Below are positions 16,142 to 22,840 of a stretch of DNA of 24,274 nt, one piece after another (positions within the stretch are counted from its first letter, which is position 1; the number at the start of each line of letters is the position of its first letter). This DNA comes from JBBSDV01 sp038240335 (GTDB lineage: Bacteria > Chloroflexota > Dehalococcoidia > DSTF01 > JACRBR01), in NCBI GenBank assembly GCA_038240335.1, contig JBBSDV010000019.1, positions 1-24,274 on the forward strand, read 5' to 3'. A program made the position numbers and the translations under genes. Under the pieces are notes generated by a model. It made no database searches. It was not told where the DNA came from and saw nothing but the letters and a program-made list of their open reading frames with translations.

Positions 16142-16169
16142 GGTGGTGAGAGGTGGGAGATGGGAGGTG
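16142..16169. repeat. Heptanucleotide array, 4 units
   Basis: GGTGGTG, AGAGGTG, GGAGATG and GGAGGTG follow each other in the gap upstream of the portal gene. The sequence differs from the other arrays; only the 7-base period is shared. Confidence 0.5.
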
Positions 16170-16283
16170 AGGAAGTGAAGGACGAGATTCCTCAGGTGCC
16201 GAGTGAACGGCGATGCCTAACGTCCACTCCGCACCGCCTCGTATCTCACCGTCCGCACCGTCACCTCCCCCATTTCTCGCTTC

Positions 16284-16664
16284 TCACCGCGCACCGCCCG
16301 GCGCTCGCGCCGCGGCGAGGATCCTAAAGATGCTGCGGCGCGTGAGGCCGTACGTCGCGGCGAGCGCGTCGATCGGCGCGCCGTGGCGAGTGCGGAGGCG
16401 TACGATCTCGCGATCGCGCGCGGTGGCGACGAGCTTGCGCACGCCGCCGGCCTCGTCGTACTGGCAGCGCGCGAGCGGGCAGGCGAGGCAGCTCGGCGCG
16501 AGCTCGCAGCCCGTATCGCGATAGTCGACGTGCTCCGGCAGCGTGTCTCGCCTGACGAGCGCCAGCGGTACCGTCTCGATGATCCGAAGCGGCTGCCGCG
16601 GCCCGATCTGCCGCCATTGCGGCCGCCGTCTGTGTTCTCGTTCGTCCTCCCGCAGCGCAACCAT
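16284..16664 (-). CDS. Small Cys-cluster plus HTH protein in the phage operon
   Basis: A 126-aa protein with a four-cysteine cluster (Cys53, 59, 62 and 67 in GCELAPSCLACPLARCQYDE) and a C-terminal helix-turn-helix (about 83-118: ARDREIVRLRTRHGAPIDALAATYGLTRRSIFRIL). The cysteines could hold zinc or an Fe-S cluster; the sequence does not decide. The HTH resembles resolvase/sigma-like or homeodomain-like DNA-binding helices. ATG 16664 was chosen: GGAGG lies 5 bases before it, better than the GTG at 16676. It sits between the large terminase and portal genes, so a regulatory or packaging-linked DNA-binding role is possible. I do not assign a function. Confidence 0.7.
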   Translation of the reverse strand: MVALREDEREHRRRPQWRQIGPRQPLRIIETVPLALVRRDTLPEHVDYRDTGCELAPSCLACPLARCQYDEAGGVRKLVATARDREIVRLRTRHGAPIDALAATYGLTRRSIFRILAAARAPGGAR

Positions 16665-16680
16665 CTCCACCTCCACTCGA

Positions 16681-16769
16681 GTTCACAGTTCGCAGTTCAC
16701 AGTTCGCGGTTCGCAGTTCGCGTTCGTTCCCTTCACTTGCCACTTCCGACTTCCGACTTCCGGCTTCCG
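16681..16769. repeat. Heptanucleotide double array
   Basis: Six units of GTTCRCR (16681-16722) are followed by a transition and then ACTTGCC plus four ACTTCCG/GCTTCCG units (16735-16769). Both halves keep a strict 7-base period with different words. The array fills the gap between the terminase stop (16776) and the ribosome binding site of the next gene. Confidence 0.9.
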
Positions 16770-16775
16770 TCCGCG

Positions 16776-18197
16776 CTACCCCCGCACGCGGCCTACGGCG
16801 GTGCGCCGCGTGCGGCCGAGCGATGCGTGGACGAGCAGCGCGGCGCTGATCACGTAGTCGTCGTGGCCGTCGCGTTCGTCGACGAAGAAGTTCATGGTGC
16901 GGTTCGCCCGGTAGGCGACGCGCGCGCGTTCGGCCTGGTGCTGGAACTCGCGGTACTGCGCCGAGCCATCGGCGCGGTAGCACTTGAGGCGGCCGCTGTT
17001 GATCGCGGCGAGCAGCGAGAAGCCGAGGCGCGACTTGCTCTCGGTGGTGAACTTCACACCTTCGACACGCGACGCGCCGAGCGCGACGCCGAGCATCCGC
17101 GCGGCGGTCTCGCCGAGGCCAGTGGCGTCGACAGCGACGTGCTCGACACGCCACACATTGCGGAGCAGGTCGATCAGGCGCGGCAGCAGCGTCTCGTGCG
17201 GCTCGCCGGTCCAAGCATAGTGCTCGACGATCTCGACGCCCGGATCGGCCGAGAACGCGAGCGCGTCCGCGTACACAAGCCGGCCGATCGTGAGCACGGT
17301 CGAGTCGCGGCCGCCGCTGCCGGTAGCGTGCACAACCCCGGATGGCGATGGCGCATCGTCGCTGCCAGCGAGATCGAGGCCGGCGACGTAGCTCTCGCCG
17401 GCGAGCGGATGCGCGATGCGGTCGTGGTGGCCCTCGAGCTGGGCGCGCTGGCCGGCAGTGAGCAGTCGGCCACCGCCGCCGATCGGCTTCAGGCAGAACT
17501 GCGTCAGGAAGAGCGGGTGGGTCTCGCCAAGGCGCTGGCGCTCGCCGTCGACGAAGGCCTCGTAGTCGGGGTTGTAGCGGGAGACCGTCTGCCAGTCGTA
17601 CTCGAAGTGGCGGCGGATGCCGTCGCGGCGCTCGGCCTCTAGGTGCGTCTGCTTCGCGCGCTCGAGCAGCGTCGAGTCGTCCCACGCGGTGCCGTAGTAC
17701 ACCGTCGTCGCGTTCGTCGTCGCCGCCATCGGCCGGAAGTCACGGTCGAACTTCTCGATGTCGACGTCCTGCGCCTCATCGACCTCGAGCATCAGGCCGG
17801 CGGTGTGGCCGACGACGTTCGCACCGGCCTCCGCGGACAGAAAGAGCAGCCGCGCCCCGCCAACAATGACCGCGTTCAGCTCCGTCCGCGCGCTGCGCTT
17901 CAGGCCGGACTGCATGATCCGCGTCCATAGCCGCCGCATGCTGATCCGCAGTTGCGGCCGAAAGGTTGGCGCGCACTTGACGGCGTCGATGCTCTGACCG
18001 AACGAGAGCGACAGCAGCAGCATCTCGACCTGCGCCGAGAGCTCGTTCTTGCCGCCCTGGCGCGCGATCTCGACGCTGATCGATAGCCCGCGCCGCGCGA
18101 GCACCGAGTCGGCAATCGCCCGCGCCGCTTCGCACTGATACGGTCGCAGCAGGGGAATGCCGGCCGGCGGCTCGCGGAGGGGGCTGGCGGCGATCAT
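16776..18197 (-). CDS. Phage terminase large subunit
   Basis: This 473-aa protein is the ATP-driven motor and nuclease of DNA packaging. The ATPase domain has a Walker A-like ARQGGKNE (45-52) and Walker B LMLEVDEAQD (135-144, with Glu141 catalytic). The RNase H-like nuclease domain has GLDLAGSD (Asp275), VAVDATGLGE (Asp357) and GHDDYVISAALL (Asp446/447). All expected catalytic residues are present, so it looks functional. ATG 18197 was chosen because AAAGGA stands 8 bases before it; ATG 18230 adds 11 residues without such a signal. It follows the coiled-coil/TM gene by about 70 bases and is followed by the Cys-HTH and portal genes, the normal terminase-to-portal order. Confidence 0.92.
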   Translation of the reverse strand: MIAASPLREPPAGIPLLRPYQCEAARAIADSVLARRGLSISVEIARQGGKNELSAQVEMLLLSLSFGQSIDAVKCAPTFRPQLRISMRRLWTRIMQSGLKRSARTELNAVIVGGARLLFLSAEAGANVVGHTAGLMLEVDEAQDVDIEKFDRDFRPMAATTNATTVYYGTAWDDSTLLERAKQTHLEAERRDGIRRHFEYDWQTVSRYNPDYEAFVDGERQRLGETHPLFLTQFCLKPIGGGGRLLTAGQRAQLEGHHDRIAHPLAGESYVAGLDLAGSDDAPSPSGVVHATGSGGRDSTVLTIGRLVYADALAFSADPGVEIVEHYAWTGEPHETLLPRLIDLLRNVWRVEHVAVDATGLGETAARMLGVALGASRVEGVKFTTESKSRLGFSLLAAINSGRLKCYRADGSAQYREFQHQAERARVAYRANRTMNFFVDERDGHDDYVISAALLVHASLGRTRRTAVGRVRG

Positions 18198-18267
18198 CTC
18201 GAGGGTCCTTTGTGGTGCGATTGCTCTCATTGGGTCGATCGAACTGCCAGCGGCGGTGGCACGGCGG

Positions 18268-18552
18268 TCAGGAGATGAGGCGGAGCACGACCTGCGTGAC
18301 GACGGCGCCGGCGACGACGAACAACAAGCCGTTGATCCGCGTGCGCACTTCCGCCACGTCGCGCTCCAGCACGCGGAGGCGCTCGGCGACGACGGATCGG
18401 AACGCCGGCGCCGTCATCGACTCGATGCCGGTGGGCGCGGGCTCCGTGGCGCGGCGGCGCTGCACAAGTTGGGCGATCGCGTCTTCGATGCGGCCGCTCC
18501 GGCTTGGTCGCGGCGTTTCGGCGATGCGGTTGGTGTGCGTCCTGCGTGTCAT
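18268..18552 (-). CDS. XhlA-like coiled-coil and TM protein
   Basis: A 94-aa protein with a basic N-terminus, a predicted coiled coil (about 52-72, ERLRVLERDVAEVRTRING) and one C-terminal membrane helix (about 73-93, LLFVVAGAVVTQVVLRLI). This layout is like the XhlA/hemolysin-type holin-associated proteins of Gram-positive phages, but such small proteins are weakly diagnostic. ATG 18552 has GGAGG 5 bases upstream, a strong start; GTG 18558 overlaps that signal. It lies between the TerS-like and TerL genes. Confidence 0.7.
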   Translation of the reverse strand: MTRRTHTNRIAETPRPSRSGRIEDAIAQLVQRRRATEPAPTGIESMTAPAFRSVVAERLRVLERDVAEVRTRINGLLFVVAGAVVTQVVLRLIS

Positions 18553-18591
18553 CTGCACCTCCCCTTGGTCGCGCGCTGCTGGCGTGCGTGG

Positions 18592-18936
18592 CTACACATC
18601 GGTGAATCGCTCCGGGTAGAGCTGACCGACGAGGCTGCGCACCATCGCCGCCATCGTGCCGTCGAGTTCTTCAGTGCGCTTCGCATTCATGCGGTATCGG
18701 GCGGCCACGATGCGGACGATCAGCTCGACGCTCTTGAGCATGAGGGCATGGTCTTCGGGCCGGTCCCGGACCAGCGCGCGCAGCTTGAAGCGCATCAACT
18801 CCAGTTCCGCATCGACGCTATCGGCGCCGGCCGACGCGATGTCCCTCATGTCGGCGGCGTCGATCACCGACGCGTAGAAGTTGTTGGCGAGCGGAACCGT
18901 TGAGGCAGCGGCCGCACGTTCCCGCTTATCCGCCAC
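18592..18936 (-). CDS. Terminase small subunit-like protein
   Basis: A 114-aa, mostly helical protein with the phrase NNFYASVIDAADMRD, an acidic middle, and LMRFKLRALVRDRPEDHALMLKSVELIVRIVAARYRM. Similar helical proteins lie just upstream of terL in phage clusters and are taken as TerS or TerS-like. The assignment rests on position and style; no HTH is obvious. GTG 18936 is chosen since GGAGG is 5 bases before it and it gives a clean N-terminus (MADKRER). The longer open frame upstream has a non-protein-like composition. The start region is enclosed in a perfect hairpin, and the gene overlaps the preceding 72-aa ORF by 11 bases, so translation is probably coupled. Confidence 0.65.
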   Translation of the reverse strand: MADKRERAAAASTVPLANNFYASVIDAADMRDIASAGADSVDAELELMRFKLRALVRDRPEDHALMLKSVELIVRIVAARYRMNAKRTEELDGTMAAMVRSLVGQLYPERFTDV

Positions 18937-19144
18937 GACGTCCTCCGTCGTGGCGCGCCGGCGCAGCGTCGCGAGAGAGCAGCGCCAGCAGATCGTCGAT
19001 CGTGCCGGGCGGCAGCGCGCGTGCGGCGGCGGCGACGGCGAGCAACAGAAGCAGCGATGCGCGCTCCCAATCGTCGCGGCTGATCGCATCGGCCAGCGCG
19101 CCATGGCCCGAAGTTCGCGGCGTGAGCACCGGTCTTCGTCTCAT
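18926..19144 (-). CDS. Small protein (72 aa) of the phage-derived operon
   Basis: An unrecognised small ORF starting MRRRPVLTPRTSGHGALADA. It has a helical, hydrophobic middle (DDWERASLLLLLAVAAAARALPPGTIDDLLALLSR) and an Arg/Gly-rich end. Its ATG overlaps the TGA of the preceding membrane-protein gene (ATGA), and AAAGG lies 8 bases upstream. Its stop codon lies just past the hairpin that hides the next gene's start, so its translation would open that hairpin. These couplings support it as a real gene. Confidence 0.55.
   Translation of the reverse strand: MRRRPVLTPRTSGHGALADAISRDDWERASLLLLLAVAAAARALPPGTIDDLLALLSRDAAPARHDGGRRGG
18931..18955 (-). promoter_or_regulatory. Hairpin enclosing RBS and GTG start of TerS-like gene
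   Basis: On the transcript, CGCCACGACG pairs perfectly with CGTCGTGGCG around the loop GAGGA. GGAGG of the ribosome binding site is in the loop and its edge, and the GTG start (18936-18934) is inside the descending stem. Free folding should block initiation; a ribosome finishing the 72-aa ORF (stop at 18928) would melt it. Confidence 0.65.
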
Positions 19145-19467
19145 CGCGCCGCCTTTCGCAGAATCAGCAGCGAGAGCATCAGCGTGCCGGCGAGCAACGT
19201 CGCCCTCGACGCGAGCCAGAGGCCCGGAGCGAAGAACGGCGCCGTCGCCAGGTCGAGGCGGTGCGCCGTGAACAGCGCCTGCGCGAAGACCGCCTCGGCG
19301 GCGATACCGGCGTTCGCGATACCCAGCGAAAACGCCGCGAGGCGGCGTTCGCGCGCGCCGCTGCGCAGCCAATGCGCGAGGAGCCATGCGGCGTTAAAGC
19401 CGCCGGCGGCGACCGTTGCGCCATCGGCCGCGAAGACGAGTGCAGCTGCAGGATCCAAGCGATGCAT
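19141..19467 (-). CDS. Small three-helix membrane protein, first gene of phage operon
   Basis: A 108-aa protein with three likely membrane helices (about residues 16-34, 43-65 and 80-103) and charged ends (MHRLD; ILRKAAR). Size and topology fit class I holins, but many small phage or host membrane proteins look the same, so no function is assigned. ATG 19467 has AGGAG 8 bases upstream. It is the promoter-proximal gene, downstream of the LexA-like box, and its stop overlaps the start of the 72-aa ORF. Confidence 0.65.
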   Translation of the reverse strand: MHRLDPAAALVFAADGATVAAGGFNAAWLLAHWLRSGARERRLAAFSLGIANAGIAAEAVFAQALFTAHRLDLATAPFFAPGLWLASRATLLAGTLMLSLLILRKAAR

Positions 19468-19509
19468 GCCTTTCGCTCCTGACGTGGACGGAGTGACGCG
19501 AATGAGAGC

Positions 19510-19539
19510 ATCCTAGAACAAATGTTCTTATCTCAGCAA
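19510..19539 (-). promoter_or_regulatory. Candidate promoter of the phage operon
   Basis: On the minus strand TTGCTG (19539-19534) and TAGGAT (19515-19510) are 18 bases apart, about 43 bases upstream of the ATG at 19467. The LexA-like palindrome lies fully within the spacer, where a repressor would block RNA polymerase. Confidence 0.5.
19516..19527. promoter_or_regulatory. LexA (SOS) box of Gram-positive type
   Basis: GAACAAATGTTC matches the core GAAC-N4-GTTC and the inner RNRY pattern of the Bacillus-type LexA (Cheo) box. It is part of a 14-base perfect palindrome (19515-19528). Placement within the candidate promoter of the phage operon supports function. LexA sites vary between phyla, so binding is an inference. 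Confidence 0.65.
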
Positions 19540-19600
19540 CGATGAGCGTCACTCGGGGTTCGCGGGTGGTAGTTCGCACTGTCGTGGAGTGCGTCAAGCC

Positions 19601-19646
19601 GGACGATCCGCAGATAGCCACAGATCGCCGCAGAGGACAGAGAGGA
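19601..19646 (+). repeat. 'acgatccacag' dispersed repeat, copy B
   Basis: GGACGATCCGCAGATAGCCACAG and a following GCAGAGGACAGAGAGGA tail match the other copies. It lies in the divergent gap between the phage operon and the MogA/MoaB gene. Confidence 0.65.
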
Positions 19647-19721
19647 CGAAGGCAATTCGCGGTTGCACGACGGACGTCGATCGGTGAGGGCCCCACATCG
19701 CCAGCCGGTACCCTGCATCCG

Positions 19722-20204
19722 ATGATCAAGACGGCCATCCTCACGACCAGCGACGCCGGCAGCCGTGGCGAGCGGGCCGATACGAGCGGCGTGGCGGTCC
19801 GCGAAATGATTGCGGCGATCGGCGGCGACGTCGTGCGGTACGAGATCGTGCCGGACGAACGCGACCAAATCGCGGCGAAACTGCGCGAGTGGTGCGATAG
19901 CGGCGAGATCGAGCTGGTGCTGACGACCGGCGGGACGGGGCTATCGGCGCGCGACGTTACGCCCGAGGCGACCCTCGACATCGGCGAGCGCCTCGCACCG
20001 GGAATCGCGGAAGCGATGCGGGCCGAGGGCATGCGGCACACGCCGAAGGCGATGCTCAGCCGCGCCGTGGCCGTCATCCGCGGCGCGACGCTCATCGTCA
20101 ACCTTCCCGGCAGCGAGAAGGCCGTCCGCGAGAGCCTCGCCGCGATCATCGACGTCCTCCCGCACGCCGTGGACCTGCTCCGCGGCGATACGGAGCACGG
20201 TTAG
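19722..20204 (+). CDS. moaB: MogA/MoaB-family molybdopterin biosynthesis protein
   Basis: A 160-aa cytoplasmic protein of the family that adenylates molybdopterin before molybdenum insertion. It shows ILTTSDAGSRGERADTSG, ELVLTTGGTGLSARDVTPEAT (the molybdopterin-binding loop), MRHTPKAMLSRAVAVIRGATLIVNLPGSEKAV (the conserved LPGS/K segment) and a C-terminal helix. Length fits MoaB-type members. ATG 19722 starts right at the first beta strand; no clear Shine-Dalgarno precedes it. MogA and MoaB cannot be told apart safely by eye. No other molybdenum-cofactor gene is in the window. Confidence 0.88.
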   Translation: MIKTAILTTSDAGSRGERADTSGVAVREMIAAIGGDVVRYEIVPDERDQIAAKLREWCDSGEIELVLTTGGTGLSARDVTPEATLDIGERLAPGIAEAMRAEGMRHTPKAMLSRAVAVIRGATLIVNLPGSEKAVRESLAAIIDVLPHAVDLLRGDTEHG

Positions 20205-20262
20205 TTGTAGTTTGGAGTTCGTCGTTGGTTGCTCAGGTGGACGTGAGTGCATGCCCGCGCCC

Positions 20263-20283
20263 ACCACGAACCACGAACCACGA
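20263..20283. repeat. Heptanucleotide array, 3 exact units
   Basis: ACCACGA is repeated three times head to tail just upstream of the methyltransferase ATG (20294). A degenerate series of the same period runs from the MoaB stop (about 20200-20234). Confidence 0.7.
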
Positions 20284-20293
20284 ACGGTAAGCC

Positions 20294-21022
20294 ATGAAGA
20301 CGGGAACTTGGGACGACGAGGCGGAGAACTGGGTACGGTGGGCGCGAACGCCGAACCACGACGTGTTCTCGTACTTCGCGCCGTCCTTCTTCACCGACAT
20401 CGTGCCTCCGGCCCGCGGCCGGACGCTGGAGATCGGCTGCGGCGAGGGGCGCGTCGCCCGCGACTGGCCTCGCGATCGCACGACGTCGTGGCGCTCGACG
20501 CTTCGGCGACGCTCGCCCGATTCGCTCGCGATGCCGACGTGCCGTCTGCCTACCTCGTCGCCAACGGCGCGGCGCTCCCATTCGCAGACGCGACGTTCCA
20601 GACCGTCGTCGCCTATAAACTCGCTGCAGACGACCGAGGCCGTCACGGACATGGCGCGCATTGTGCGTGAGGCCGCCCGCGTCCTCACATCGCGCGGGCA
20701 CCTGTGCCTCTGCGTCGCGCATCCGATGACCGACGTTGACCGCGGGAAGGGGCCATCGGCGACCGGCGATGTGACGATCTCGGGATCGTACTTCGAGCAT
20801 GAGCGGGTCGACGAGACGGTGACCAAGGACGGCCTGGAGATGACGTTCCGCGGCTGGACACACACGCTGGAGGGCTACGCGCGGGCGATCGAGGAGGCAG
20901 GGCTTCTCATCGACCGAATACGCGAGCCCGTTCCGAGTGAGACCGACATCGAAGCGCGGCCGAGCCTCGCCGCTTGGCGGCGGGTTCCCCTGTTCCTCTT
21001 TATGAGGGCGGTCAAGGGGTAG
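20294..21022 (+). pseudogene. SAM methyltransferase with two compensating frameshifts
   Basis: The ORF reads as 242 aa without a stop, but the middle is not protein-like. Start (LEIGCGEGRVARD, the SAM-binding GxGxG region) and end (MARIVREAARVL, HLCLCVAHPM) are class I methyltransferase. Between about 20465 and 20617 the true sequence continues in the next frame: HDVVALDASATLARFARDADVPSAYLVANGAALPFADATFQTVVAY. Restoring a C after 20464 and removing one A from AAA at 20617-20619 gives a continuous methyltransferase. The errors may be real mutations or sequencing/assembly indels. If they are errors the gene is intact, with an unknown substrate. ATG 20294 follows the ACCACGA array. Confidence 0.8.
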
Positions 21023-21180
21023 CCGCCGGTCATCGCATTCACGCGCCTCGAGCGCACAGCGCGATGGAATCTGGCGCGGTAGCAACCACGAACGACGAAC
21101 GGCGACGGACTACGATCCACGCACTCTCCATAACGGATCGGCGTAACACTTTTCGTCGCTCACGATGCGCAATCAGTCTT

Positions 21181-21208
21181 TCAAAGTCGCCGACATCGGC
21201 TATACTCG
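21181..21208 (+). promoter_or_regulatory. Candidate promoter upstream of mreC
   Basis: TATACT at 21203-21208 is a good -10 (5 of 6). TTTCAA at 21181-21186 is a weak -35 with a 16-base spacer. The start codon of mreC is about 105 bases downstream. No other gene lies in the roughly 290-base gap. Confidence 0.4.
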
Positions 21209-21312
21209 TCGCGATCACACCATTTCTCTCGCGCAATGAGCGGATGCACCGCGTGCTGTTCGCCTGCGCTTGATCGCCCCGCGCGCCGCCACGACGGCAG
21301 GAGACGTTGCGC

Positions 21313-22137
21313 ATGACCGCGCGTACGCTGGCATGGACCGGATTCATCGCAATTGCCGCCTTTATGCTCATGGCATCGAGCCGGCTGACGATGCTCGACC
21401 CCGTCGAAAATCTCACCCTCAACATCACCTCGCCCGTACAGACGGCGCTGCACTCCGGCACGCGCCCGGTCGCCGACTGGGTGAACAACATCACCGATGC
21501 CGGCTCGCTCTCGAGCGAGAACGCGCGGCTCCGCGTCGAGAACGAGCGGCTGACGAGCGACCTCGCCCGTGCGCGTGAGGATGCCGTGCAGCAGCAGGCG
21601 CAACAGGACCTGAACGCCGTCCGGGCGCAGTTCCCGAACGACACCTTTCTCGCCGCCGACGTAGTCTCGCGCGACGCCACCGACCTGCGGGCGATCATCG
21701 CGATCGGCCGCGGGAGCTCGGATGGCGTTCACGAGGGGATGATCGTCGTCTCGGAGGGGCGCAGCCTTGTCGGCCGCGTGTCGAAGGTCTTCGACGGCTA
21801 TTCATGGGTGACGCTTATCACCGACCCGAAGAGCGCCGTCAGCGCAATCGTCCAGGAGTCGCGCGCCGAGGGCGTCGTCGCCGGCAACTACGACGGCTCG
21901 CTGAACATGGAGTTCGTCGGACAGGGTGCCGCGGTCAAGCAGGGCGACTTCGTGCTCACCTCGGGCGTCGGCGGCGGCTACCCGCCGGGCGTCGTCATTG
22001 GCCGCGTCGCCAACGTCCAGAAGACGGACCAGGACCTCTTCCAGAGTGTCCACGTCGATCATCTCGCCAGCCTGTCGAACCTCGAGCACGTGCTCGTGCT
22101 GACAAGCTTCCAGCCGACGACGCTGGAGAAGCCCTGA
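21313..22137 (+). CDS. mreC: Rod shape-determining protein MreC
   Basis: A 274-aa bitopic membrane protein that organises the elongasome outside the membrane. It has one N-terminal helix (about residues 5-22), a coiled coil (about 60-95, SSENARLRVENERLTSDLARAREDAVQQQ), and the MreC beta-domains (DVVSRD, GSSDGVHEGMIVVSEGRSLVGRVSKV, SWVTLITDPKSAVSAIV, VKQGDFVLTSGVGGGYPPGVVIGRV). Start ATG 21313 has AGGAG 9 bases upstream; TTG 21307 is too close to it. The stop overlaps the ATG of mreD (TGATG). mreB, usually just upstream, is not in the window; the methyltransferase is there instead. Confidence 0.95.
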   Translation: MTARTLAWTGFIAIAAFMLMASSRLTMLDPVENLTLNITSPVQTALHSGTRPVADWVNNITDAGSLSSENARLRVENERLTSDLARAREDAVQQQAQQDLNAVRAQFPNDTFLAADVVSRDATDLRAIIAIGRGSSDGVHEGMIVVSEGRSLVGRVSKVFDGYSWVTLITDPKSAVSAIVQESRAEGVVAGNYDGSLNMEFVGQGAAVKQGDFVLTSGVGGGYPPGVVIGRVANVQKTDQDLFQSVHVDHLASLSNLEHVLVLTSFQPTTLEKP

Positions 22138-22637
22138 TGCGCTACATCACCGGCGGCGTCATCGTCTTCCTGCTCGCCCTCGTCCAGGCGTCGTCGATAC
22201 AACAGTTCCGCATCGTCGGCGCGACACCCAACCTGCTGCTCGTACTGCTCGTGTCGTGGCTCGTCGTGCGCGGCCTCGATGACGTGCTGCCGATGTTGGC
22301 CGTCGCCGGCGTCACGACGGGCCTGATCGGCCTGCAGACGCCGGGCGTCGTGCTACTGGCGCTGCTGCCCATCGCCGGGCTTGGCTTGCTGCGCGAGATG
22401 CACGTGATCCACAGTGATCTCGTGCTCGCCGTCGGGCTCGTCTTCGCCGCCTCGGTGGCGTATGAGATCGTGATCTTGCTCAGCGTCATGGCGACGGGCG
22501 GCGCACTCGACCCGCTGGCGGCGCTGCGCAGCGCCGTGCTGCCGTCGGCGATTGTGAATGTGGTGATGACGCCGTTCGTGTTCGGCGTGATGCGCCTCGC
22601 CAAGCCGACCTCGCGCTCTGGCCGCCTCGCGTACTAG
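22137..22637 (+). CDS. mreD: Rod shape-determining protein MreD
   Basis: A 166-aa integral membrane protein with about five hydrophobic helices, the partner of MreC in the elongasome. The N-terminus (MRYITGGVIVFLLALVQASSIQQF) and the following ATPNLLLVLLVSWLVVRG segment fit MreD. Its ATG overlaps the mreC stop by one base, with GGAG 8 bases upstream, so the two are translationally coupled. mrdA follows after a 203-base repeat-filled gap. Confidence 0.9.
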   Translation: MRYITGGVIVFLLALVQASSIQQFRIVGATPNLLLVLLVSWLVVRGLDDVLPMLAVAGVTTGLIGLQTPGVVLLALLPIAGLGLLREMHVIHSDLVLAVGLVFAASVAYEIVILLSVMATGGALDPLAALRSAVLPSAIVNVVMTPFVFGVMRLAKPTSRSGRLAY

Positions 22638-22638
22638 G

Positions 22639-22675
22639 AGACGATCCACAGATGACCGCAGAGGACACAGAGATG
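22639..22675 (+). repeat. 'acgatccacag' dispersed repeat, copy C
   Basis: AGACGATCCACAGATGACCG and a GAGGACACAGAG tail directly follow the mreD stop. With the inverted copy at 22763-22801 it frames an 87-base spacer between mreD and mrdA. Confidence 0.7.
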
Positions 22676-22762
22676 CTCACGCCAAACAGCTCGGCTGAAT
22701 CGCTGATCTGTCGGCGTCCATGCGCCTCGGGTACCACAAACGCGCCTCACTCGTCGTCCACA

Positions 22763-22801
22763 CCCTCTGTGCACGTCTGTGGCCCTCTGTGGATCGTGTC
22801 C
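22763..22801 (-). repeat. 'acgatccacag' dispersed repeat, copy D (inverted)
   Basis: On the minus strand this reads ACGATCCACAGAGGGCCACAG and a GCACAGAGGG tail, homologous to copies A-C. It lies about 40 bases upstream of the mrdA start. Confidence 0.65.
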
Positions 22802-22840
22802 CTGCGCCATACCGGCACGCACGGACTGAATTAGGAGCAT

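Noticed and set aside
16681..16769. CRISPR-like array
   Set aside because: Units are 7 bases with no spacers; a short tandem repeat, not CRISPR.
16324..17685. Minus-strand 453-aa open frame overlapping TerL
   Set aside because: Arg/Ala-rich wrong frame of TerL that also reads through the 7-base arrays.
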